64,000 bases of DNA from Balanoglossus misakiensis (Eukaryota; Hemichordata), in assembly GCA_040954595.2 (NCBI GenBank), contig CM082596.2:8246001-8310000 (forward strand). Direction: 5' to 3'. The translations under genes and the position numbers were made by a program. Each line of letters begins with the position of its first letter. The stretch's first letter is position 1. The notes beneath the pieces were generated by a model. The model did no database searches, was not told the origin of the DNA, and was given only the letters and a program-made list of their open reading frames with translations. This document shows positions 47,474-58,500 of this stretch, one piece after another.

Positions 47474-47720
47474 TCAGTATGGGCAAGTGGTTCCCCCAAG
47501 ATTGGACATACTAGCCGAGATGAGAGTAACAAAGCTGAACTTGAACCCTTCGACCCCCAGTTCCCTCTTTAGAGTTCCAACCTCACCATAGCAAACAATG
47601 GGTTTGGACTGAACCATTGTGGTGAAAGGGTGACGAGACAAACCGTTGACATCAGTGACATACCAGTACTCATTATAGAAAACTGACTCTTCTTTTGCAC
47701 CAATAAACACTTCTTCAAAC
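47474..47720 (-). CDS. Possible unassigned coding exon, 3' of copy A
   Basis: Counterpart of 25916-26159, with the same acceptor and stop. Differences from the B version are few (for example SLRP to SRHP, GAL to GTL) plus one in-frame codon. Retention of the frame in both copies is mild evidence for coding; recent duplication alone could explain it. Confidence 0.35.
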
Positions 47721-48500
47721 CTAAAGGAAATGTCATAAAACATCAGGACAGTCAATTAACTTATTAAAAAAACATCCATTTGACTTTGTATCATAAACGG
47801 ACAATAACTCCAGTTTTCTAGTGGTGTTGTGATGTGGTAAAGATTTTCAGCATGTTCATATGATTCTATGGGCAGTTTCCAATGAAAATATTTGAAAATA
47901 CTTGAAAATTTATGAATTTTAATGCAAGGCAGGTATTTTGAATTTCCCCATGAATCTATCCAGACAACTCAAATATGAATGTGTACAACAAACACATAAA
48001 TGAACATTTGGACACACCAGGCAAATTTCAATAAAACCTTCATCCTATTAAAGAGCATCAATTGTACATATTATTTGATAAAAGTAAAATGCATTTTTTT
48101 TAAATCTAACTACACTATTGTACTAGCGCAAAATGCCTAGGAAAGAAATACCATTCTACCAATCAATATTATTCTACTCTCAGGTAACTTTTCCTTTCGA
48201 AGTCTCTCGTTCAAATGAGTGATTTTCTGGGTATTATAAAATGAGAAAAGATATTAATTTTCTGATTTGTTTGACAAGGATTTAACTCCAAGTAAAGTTA
48301 TTCATGTTAACTTTATGAATGATTGGTGTCCATGTCCATGCGTTGCGTCTATTGACATCCTGTGAATAGACAAATTCTTAAAATTCTGATATTCATTTCA
48401 CACACATGGTTTTGGGTTTAAGTGGGTGGAATTCGACACAAATGAATTCCGGTTTTGACATATTTTTCTGTCATTTTTCAGCACAAGTTCTGCATTCAGT

Positions 48501-50481
48501 CTATCTGCGTTCTTCCAATGTCTCGAACATCTGTTCAATCAATCTGACCATGTCGTCTCTTCCCATGGTGCTGAATATTGCCAACAGATTCTCGAAGTTG
48601 CTTTCGAAGACAGGTTCCGTTACATGTGGATACTTCTGTTTTGTTGTTTTCTGGGCCCTTGAAACTTGTGAGGATAAGGATGTGTGTAGATCTGCAAGAC
48701 AATCTTCGGTGGGAATTGTGTCATATGAGATGGCACTGGCACCTGCAGCTGTAGTGGTGTCTTTTCCTCGTTGGAATTGGACGCTTGAGTCTGGTGGTTG
48801 TGATGACGGTGACATCGTTGCAAAACCACTATCAACATTTTGTGTGTCATGAGAAGTGGTCGGGAATTCTGCAGCTGTAGTGGTGTCTTTTCCTCGTTGG
48901 AATTGGACGCTTGAGTCTGGTTGTTGTGATGACGGTGACATTGTTGCAATACCACTATCAACATTTTGTGTGTCATGAGAAGTGGTCGGGAATTCTGCAG
49001 CTGTAGTGGTGTCTTGTCCTCGTTGGAATTGGACGCTTGAGTCTGGTTGTTGTGATGACGGTGACATTGTTGCAATACCACTATCAACATTTTGTGTGTC
49101 ATGAGAAGTGGTCGGGAATTCTGCAGCTGTAGTGGTCTCTTGTCCTCGTTGGAATTGGACGCTTGAGTCTGGTTGTTGTGATGACGGTGACATTGTTGCA
49201 ATACCACTATCAACATTTTGTGTGTCATGAGAAGTGGTCGGGAATTCTGCAGCTGTAGTGGTGTCTTGTCCTCGTTGGAATTGGACGCTTGAGTCTGGTT
49301 GTTGTGATGACGGTGACATTGTTGCAATACCACTATCAACATTTTGTGTGTCATGAGAAGTGGTCGGGAATTCTGCAGCTGTAGTGGTCTCTTGTCCTCG
49401 TTGGAATTGGACGCTTGAGTCTGGTTGTTGTGATGACGGTGACATTGTTGCAATACCACTATCAACATTTTGTGTGTCATGAGAAGTGGTCGGGAATTCT
49501 GCAGCTGTAGTGGTCTCTTGTCCTCGTTGGAATTGGACGCTTGAGTCTGGTTGTTGTGATGACGGTGACATTGTTGCAATACCACTATCAACATTTTGTG
49601 TGTCATGAGAAGTGGTCGGGAATTCTGCAGCTGTAGTGGTGTCTTGTCCTCGTCGGAATTGGACGCTTGAGTCTGGTTGTTGTGATGACGGTGACATTGT
49701 TGCAATACCACTATCAACATTTTGTGTGTCATGAGAAGTGGTCGGGAATTCTGCAGCTGTAGTGGTGTCTTGTCCTCGTCGGAATTGGACGCTTGAGTCT
49801 GGTTGTTGTGATGACGGTGACATTGTTGCAATACCACTATCAACATTTTGTGTGTCATGAGAAGTGGTCGGGAATTCTGCAGCTGTAGTGGTGTCTTGTC
49901 CTCGTCGGAATTGGACGCTTGAGTCTGGTTGTTGTGATGACGGTGACATTGTTGCAAAACCACTATCAACATTTTGTGTGTCATGAGAAGTGGTCGGGAA
50001 TTCTGCAGCTGTAGTGGTGTCTTGTCCTCGTCGGAATTGGACGCTTGAGTCTGGTTGTTGTGATGACGGTGACATTGTTGCAAAACCACAATCAACATTT
50101 TGTGTGTCATGAGAAGTGGTCGGGAATTCTGCAGCTGTAGTGGTCTCTTGTCCTCGTTGGAATTGGACGCTTGAGTCTGGTTGTTGTGATGACGGTGACA
50201 TTGTTGCAATACCACTATCAACATTTTGTGTGTCATGAGAAGTGGTCGGGAATTCTGCAGCTGTAGTGGTCTCTTGTCCTCGTTGGAATTGGACGCTTGA
50301 GTCTGGTTGTTGTGATGACGGTGACATTGTTGCAATACCACTGTCAACATTTTGTGTGTCATGAGAAGTGGTCGGGAATTCTGCAGCTGTAGTGGTCTCT
50401 TGTCCTCGTTGGAATTGGACGCTTGAGTCTGGTTGTTGTGATGACGGTGACATTGTTGCAATACCACTGTCAACATTATGT
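48501..50481 (-). pseudogene. 3' coding part of gene A cut off by the insertion, with a 13-unit coding minisatellite
   Basis: The frame continues the tail seen in copy B (...NVDSGIAT, MSPSSQQPDSSVQF...) and ends with the same conserved C-terminus, EERR-stop. Between lie 13 full repeats of 126 bp (about 48816-50453) and a partial fourteenth. Copy B has about three diverged units. The element at 50482-52558 (2077 bp, not a multiple of three) separates this from the upstream part of the exon, so it is translated only if splicing or another start rescues it. A second minus-strand frame is also open across the array because the unit length is divisible by three. Confidence 0.7.
48745..50478 (-). 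repeat. 126-bp tandem repeat (coding VNTR)
   Basis: Units differ at only a few sites: QRGQE, QRGQD, RRGQD or QRGKD, and GIAT or GFAT. Variants are grouped (RRGQD in units 4-7, QRGQE in 1-3 and 8-9), a pattern expected from recent unequal exchange. Each unit is rich in Ser, Thr and Gln and lacks predicted secondary-structure-forming hydrophobics. Confidence 0.9.
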
Positions 50482-52558
50482 ATCCCTTACCAAAATCGGG
50501 TGCACCCGAAAGGCACCCGAAAGAACACACCCCGGGTGCACCTTAGGTGGCACCCGAAACACACCCCTCAGAACACACCCGAAACCACCTTAAATTGGTC
50601 ACTTTAGGTGTGTTTCGGGTGTACAAAACAGGTGCATTATAGGTGCACCCGAAAGGCACCCGAAATAGAGCACACCCGAGGTGCACCTTAGGTGGCACCC
50701 GAAACACACCCGTATGATATGGTATGGATGCACCCGAAACGCACCCGGAACAACATACTCCGGGTGCACTTTAGGTGGCACCTAAAACACACCTGAATGA
50801 TATTATGGATGTATTATGCAGTTGCTGCAGTGGCTCATACACACACACACACACACACACACAATGTGAAAAAAACAGCCAATACAATTATTGTTCAATA
50901 AAACTAAAAGTCAATATATTGCTAATTGTAAACTTAATAAAGTTCTTTTGTACAGTACAGTAAAAATAAAATGATGGATAAAATGATAGAGCTACATAGT
51001 ACAGTTCGACTAGCTATGTACAAACACTTGTAATCTACACTAAGTTCGATGGAAATGTGGTCACCGTGATCAGAATATAGTCAGTGGTTTCACAGCAATA
51101 ATTAAGTTATCCGAGGCATGCTGCTTCACATTTCTGTCCGGGAACGATATTATGCAACGTACATGCAATGTCCACGCCATTTTGAATGAACCATTCTCGC
51201 GGATGCTCGTCCATGCATCATCGTCCTTAAATGGCGATCGAGATTTCTTGTAATGAGTACGGTCAAATCAACAGCTATCAATGGACACACCACAGGAGTA
51301 GGTGTTCGTTCAAAACGCATTTGGTACTTACAATCGTCCGAGTCGTATCAAAACGCGATGTGTTTGAACGCGACTGTTTACTGACATCGAGAATGGCGGC
51401 CACATTGTTATGACCATGTCGACCGATGCGCGTGATGAACGTACGTGACTGACCTCCCTTGTCATGATCTTACGTGTTTTGATATCCGCACGTCATCTCT
51501 GACGCCTAAAGTAGTCGGAACAACGAAACGATTTCACAAATTTTGCTAAAACTGCGTCGAAATGGCTTTCCGACATTGACTTCCGTGTCTACGATGTGGA
51601 CTTGCCAGTATGACTGTTCAATGACGTTATTATGAATGGACCAATCCGGTTACGTATGTTAATGACGTCCCGGGTCAAAAGTCAAGTATTGTACTTCGGC
51701 CAGTACAACTTGCAAGGGTTGTAGTTTGTGGTGAATAAATCGTGGAAAACTTTTATTAAAATCGTGATCTCCAAAATAAAGAGACAGAACTTGATTCCAG
51801 TACATATAAATGGACAAAAAAAATGTTTTTTATTCCTTGGAGCTGTTAATTATTTAATAAAATATATTCAGAAATTTTCCAACTTCAACAGATGATATAA
51901 TTTTTCATCAACTAACTGATGTGAAAAAGTTGCTAAGTCTAAAGCGGGTGTGTTTTGGGTGCCTTCTCGATGTGAAAAAGTTGCAAAGTCGAAAGCGGGT
52001 GTGTTTTGGGTGCCTTCTCGATGTGAAAAAGTTGCAAAGTCGAAAGCGGGTGTGTTTTGGGTGCCTTCTCGATGTGAAAAAGTTGCAAAGTCGAAAGCGG
52101 GTGTGTTTTGAGTGCCTTCCCTATGTGAAAAAGTTGCAAAGTCTAAAGCTGGTGTGTTTTGGGTGCCTTCCCGATGTGAAAAAGTTGCAAAGTCGAAAGC
52201 GGGTGTGTTTTGGGTGCCTTCCCGATGTGAAAAAGTTGCAAAGTCTAAAGCTGGTGTGTTTTAGGTGCCTTCCCGATGTGAAAAAGTTGCAAAGTCGAAA
52301 GCGGGTGTGTTTTGGGTGCCTTAACGGCCAGTGCTGATATCAGAAGGTGTATTTCGGGTGCACCCGTAAGACACCTATTCAGTTTATATTGTAGGGGTGG
52401 ATTTCGGGTGGGTTAGACCACCCACCCAAAACCCACCCCATCTTACAGTGGTGTGTTTTAGGTAGGTTACGGGTGGGTCTAAGTGCAATTGGTGTGTTTT
52501 GGGTGTATTTTAGGTGCACCCGAGGTGCACCCGAGCACTCAGAAATTTGGTAAGGGAT
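50482..52558. mobile_element. 2077-bp inverted-repeat element interrupting gene A
   Basis: It starts ATCCCTTACCAAA and ends with the complement TTTGGTAAGGGAT. Copy B has continuous coding sequence at this point, which fixes the boundaries. Both subterminal regions are dense in GGTGCACCCGAAA-type motifs. The right half has eight copies of a 51-bp repeat (about 51918-52324). An AC microsatellite lies at about 50838-50862. The middle (about 51000-51720) is unique and unrecognised. The target duplication cannot be read because the site is a GT repeat. No transposase is found, and the superfamily is unknown. Confidence 0.8.
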
Positions 52559-55500
52559 GTCATGAGAAGTGCCCGGGAATTGTGTGGTGTCTTTTTCCAG
52601 TTGACGTCGTCTTGTCCCTACCCATCTACGACACCACTCTACAAAGATGTATTCTGTAACTGGTATGCCTGTTCGACCCGCCATCTCTTCAAGTGCCCTG
52701 ACATCCTGGTTCCCGATTCCCATATGTTCGGCCATGCAGGCGTAGTGCAAAGATGGTGCACGTTGAATGTCCATTCTCATGGTCAGTTTTCTTCTCGTTT
52801 CTAGAAGCATCCATTTGATATCACAGCCTTTCCACTTCTTCAGTAAGATCGTTGTATCATGACCTTGACAAAGCAGGTCACAAACATCTTCTGCTTTACC
52901 AACTTTTTTGTTGTACACTTTCTGTCCCATGTCTTCTGCACGTAGCACATCATTGAGAGTGTAAAAACCAACTTTTTCCATGTTGCTGTGGTTTGCAAGA
53001 GAATCTGCACTCAGGATAAGCTGATTCATCCTGTTGCCTGGACACGCGATCGAGAAGACATCCTGTATGTCTTTGGAAACCATCTCAAGAAGCTTGTAGC
53101 CCTCACCAATCGACTTCTTGTCTTCAACTCGTACGCAGACATTGACTGCCCTTCTGCCATTGGTCATAAAGACAAGACCTTCAACATCATGACACACTTT
53201 GATACCATTTCTCCATAAGCCACTGGGCGGTTGGCCAAGCTCTGTGAAATGCTTATATAGACGGGTCTGTAATCTTGGGAAAAAGCCTGCCGTGAAGGAA
53301 TCTGTTTCATCATGGCATTCAAAACGTCTTCCAAGGTAGATTGTCTTCATACGATTCAATTCCCATTGATCTTCAGGCATATCATCGTCTTGAAGCCCTG
53401 GTATGAGGAACAGTTTCTCTCCAGTCTTTGTGATGCCCTGAGCTGGACAGAGAAGCTCAAAATCCTCCAGAAGGTCGATGAGAAGTTTGATGTTTACACC
53501 TTCACCAAGTACATCTTCTATCTTCTCCATCGTCTGAAAACAATCTCTCTCGAATCTGGAACTGAACTGTGCAAATAAAGGGGTGGCCAACATTGGTCCA
53601 AATATCCTGTAACACAACCAGCTTGGATCCAATACCACGACATCTTCTCTTTCCGAAGATGACTTCTTCACAAACAATAGCTGTACACAAGAAAAGAAAT
53701 ATTTCGATACATGAAAATCTGTATGTTGCACATTTCTGTAGGCAAGGCACAATATGAAATTTAACTTAGCTCCAAAAAAAAAAATATGGCTGGCATATGG
53801 TGAGGTTTAGATAAATTATTATCAATGACATACTGAAGTTTCTTGTTACTGACCTCTCCTATGTCATGCAGGTAGTTGGTGGCTTTTTGTAAGAAACTTT
53901 CGTCAATCGTGGGATATTTTTCTTTGATTTTTGCCATGTACAATGTCCAATAAATGCCAGGGAACTTCTTGTCATATAATTTACTCTTCATTTCCATTAT
54001 TTTGGCACAAACACTTGGAAGAGTTTTCACTGTCTAAGAATGAAAAGAAATTGATAACATGTCAAATGTTATGTGAAGTATCCACATTTATTTCATTCAG
54101 TAAAAAAGTCATCGGGGGAAAATTTTAAATAACACCATGACTTGTTCACAAGTCTCACAAAATGACACATAAAACAGAGCATTATGTTTATGCATTCCAG
54201 TCAACTTTTGCCAAAGTAGGAATTCAAATTTAGCAGACTGAGTATGATACTTGTCCGGTGGTTTTACATTAACTGGACTATTATTATAGTGTATTTATGT
54301 TTAGAGGCAAAATATTGTTACCTTTTTCTGATTTAAACAGTCACGGATTTTCTTCATTTCACTGCCTGTAGAATCACGGCAATTCAACAGAAATATGTCA
54401 CTCACTATGTCTAAATACTCTTGAAACATAGTCTGGGCTTTTGTCAGAATTTCCTCCAGCATATGGTTTGCTGTGAATTATAAAGAGATGACAATATTAA
54501 TTGCCAGATTACTCCATATGCAGAAAATAAGGCAAAAACAGTTCTGCTGTGAACCTTTCTCTCAATAGTGCATAAAACAGTCATTAACCCTTTCACCCCA
54601 GTTCCCTCCACCCATCCGTCCGTCCGTCCGTCATACATACCGTACATACATACACATTGGTACATACATGTACATATGAGCTAGATTGTTAGATATGCAT
54701 ATGAGCTGACCAACCTAGAGCCTCGTATTCATTCTCCACCTCATCAGCTCGACTTGCAACCAATATCACCACTGGTTTCTTGTATCCTTCACCTGGCTGA
54801 TCGAATGAATACCTGTCCATGTGGGTTGTTCCTTTCAGAAACCGCAACCAAAACAAAATCTACAAATGAGAATATTTGTATAAATTATACAAATATTTTA
54901 TTAATTTTGAGTCAAATTTAAAGGGATCATGAATATGAAATTATAATTCAAGAAAAGTGTGATATTTTGACAATGATCAGTTTCTTCTGTCTTGGGGTAT
55001 GGAAAGTGATAAATGATGCAATACATATGGACTTCCAATCTCATGCATGTTTAGTAAATTTTTTGTGAAGATTCTTACCTGTGGGAATACACGTTCATAG
55101 GTGCTAAGTTGACCATTCTCGTCTGTAGCTTTGAACACCAATATGGAGACAGCATTGGGTGCTCCCAGAAACATGTTATGAGTGACGTAATACTCGGCCT
55201 GACCGGCAAAATCCCAAACACTGCACTTTCCCACGCCAGGAATATGAACACTTTGGACATCAATACCAGGCGTGGGAATGTGTCCACTGCGTTCAAATTC
55301 CATGGTTGTTTCTTCACTCTTTGATAAAGAAAAGTGAAAGAAAAAAAAATTCACTATATACCGGTACATACACAAAATGTCACAATTTCATCAACCATGC
55401 GTATACTTTAATTATCCAAAGTTCACCTGTGGCATTCTGTCAGTAGTTTCCTAATACATGTACATGTATGCACCATACATACAAAGTGAATGATACTGCT

Positions 55501-58500
55501 AAACTTAAACTTTTATGCGAATTAATCAATATCAACATACCCTCTGAAGTGACTTGAATAGTGTAGTCTTACCAACTCCACCATCTCCAGCAAAGAACAA
55601 CTTAAAAGTGTCGCATTCCTCACCTGGTTCCTTCGTCAGCTCATTGAACTCATTTCGTTTCTTTTTTAATAAAAAAAAAATCATGAAAATGCATTTATGC
55701 TATATTTGTGAGTTTGACACCACAGTGATCTCATCCATATGAATGAACACTTTTAATCCATAAGAATTACCACATTTCAGGTTATATATTGATAAAATTC
55801 ATGGTAATATGACAATTACACTCACCCTAATGTAATCCAATAGCACATCCTTAGCAGAGCGACTTTTAGCTACATCAAGCGGTGTCCTTCCGGTCTAAGT
55901 TTTATTAGGATAAAAAGTATTAAAACTGAATTATTATGTTGATGTTGATAAGATAATAGTAGTATTAAATAATGTAACTGATAACATCAATTATTCAAAA
56001 TGTATTAAATTCCAAAATAATGTTGAAGTCAATTCTATTTCATATTTGATGAAAAAAGAATGACAACATCATGTGACATCATGAACAAAATCTAAATGCA
56101 CCCAATTGAATCTTTTACAATTGTCAGCAGATTTTGAATGAAACTATCAAGAAACTTACATAACAAAATGAAAGTTGATCAGAAAACATGGTAGAGTGTC
56201 ATGAAATGAAATATTCGAAAATAGAAAAAAATACCTGATTTTTGCAGTCAATATCAGCTCCATATTGTAACAGCAGTTTCACAACTTTTCCATAATCCCT
56301 GTTATATCCTTTGCCCATTGCTGCCATATGAAGTGCTGTGTTGCCATCCTATACAAGAAACAAAAGCATAAACAGCGCACCACCAAAGTTACTGGAATCA
56401 TTATCAGAGGTACAGAACTAGTCACAGCATGGTAGTACATGTCTGTTAAGGCAGTTTCCTTGTGAGTATGTAATTTCTTGCCAAAACTGTGGTGTTCAAC
56501 TAACCTAAATAGGTTCTCTGTTTGTTGAGAGATATATTTAAAGAATAACTAAAACAAAAACTAGCTGTCACTGTATCTTCTTTAAAATAAGGATCCATTG
56601 CATTATCAAACAAAGAAACATATTACATTGTAATGGATATTTCTTTCCATTAACCTGTAGAAGTCATGGTATTTACCTTGTTTTGAATGTTAGCATCAGC
56701 TTTGTGTTCCAATAACAATTTGACACTGTCTTCATCACCAAATCCAGCTGACTTGTGCAAAGGTGTGTTTCCATCCTGTAAGTAATGAAGGAGGAGCATG
56801 AGAATAATGTCACAAAAATTGAAATGTAATGCGAGATTTCCTTAAACAAACAAACAAACACACAAACAAATGTTTATATGTTGATTAGAATTAACCTGTA
56901 GAAGTCATGTTGGTATTTACCTTGTTTTGTATGTTAGCATCAGCTTTGTGTTCCAATAACAATCTGACACGGCCTTCATAACCATACCCTCCTACTGCAG
57001 AGTGCAAAGGTGCGTTTCCATCCTGTAAGTAATGAAGGAGGAGCATGAGAACAATGTCACAAAAATTGAAATGTAATGTGAGATTTCCTTAAACAAACAA
57101 ACAAACAAACACACAAACAAATGTTTATATGTTGATTAGAATTAACCTGTAGAAGTCATGTTGGTATTTACCTTGTTTTGTATGTTAGCATCAGCTTTGT
57201 GTTCCAATAACAATCTGACACGGCCTTCATAACCATACCCTCCTACTGCAGAGTGCAAAGGTGTGTTTCCATCCTGTAAGTAATGAAGGAGGAGCATGAG
57301 AATAAAGTCACAAAAATTGAAATGTAATATGAGGTTTCCTTACACAAACAAACAAACAAACAAATAAATGTTTGGTTGTTAATTAAGAATTAACCTGTAG
57401 AAGTCATGGTGGTATTTACCTTGTTTTGTATGTTAGCATCAGCTTTGTGTTCCAATAACAATTTGACACGGCCTTTATCACCATCCCTTGCTGCAGAGTG
57501 CAAAGGTGTGTCTCCATTCTGTAAGTTAATGAAGGAGGAGCATGAGAATAATGTCACAAAAATTGAAATGTAATGTGAGCTTTCCTTAAACAAACAAACA
57601 AACAAACAAACACACAAACAAATGTTTATATGTTGATTAGAATTAACCTGTAAGAATAAGCACACACCTGTAATGATTACCGCTATGTGCTATGTTGGCT
57701 TGGGCCCGCTATTGCTGCTTGGCAGCTATATTTGGAATTGCTATTTAATTTATATATGCAGAATATAATAAAACTCTTGATTGTATCTGTAGTGGCCATT
57801 CACCCAAAAGAAATGACTATTTGCACACTCTTTGCAGCAAGAGAAAACATTTGATTGTGTGCATGGTTTATAAAATGACACTCTAAAAAAGTAATGTTAC
57901 ATGACTGTCCATGAAAGATTCATCCAGAGTTTCCATTGTGGTCATGAAGTCAATCAACATGTGTAGCCGCTTTCATTACCCCTTTAAATGAAGTAATAAG
58001 TCAGTTCACGTACCTCAATCTTAGCATTGACGTCTGCACGATGGCTTATCAACACCTTGACAGCATCCAATCCACCATCCCTGCATGCTGCATGCAATGC
58101 TGTGGAATCCCTCTGGAATGAAGGCGTTTAAAGTTGGAATAAAAATGATATCATCATTCAATTTGATACATATTGCATGTGTATCAACCATCTGATTAAA
58201 ATCAGATGTAGGGAACGGCGACGTGGTTTTTATGCTGTCCTAAAAAAAATACGTCGCCGTTCCCTACATCTGATTTTAATCAGATGGGTGTGTCAAGTGC
58301 TTGATCTTTTGTTGAAGAACTCAAAAAATGTCATCACTTTGAGCTTCAGTGCACAGCTCTTATTATAATATATGTACTTGAACCCGATGATCTTGGTAAT
58401 TTTTTCTGAGGATGAGTGGATAATTCACTGTACATGTATGAGAGAAAATGATTGAACTGACAATTTACAGGTATTGAGACGGTTTCAGTAAGAAAGATGT

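Noticed and set aside
51921-52337. 138-residue Cys/Lys-rich plus-strand repeat protein
   Set aside because: It is eight copies of a 51-bp non-coding repeat inside the inverted-repeat element; the frame is open because 51 is divisible by three.
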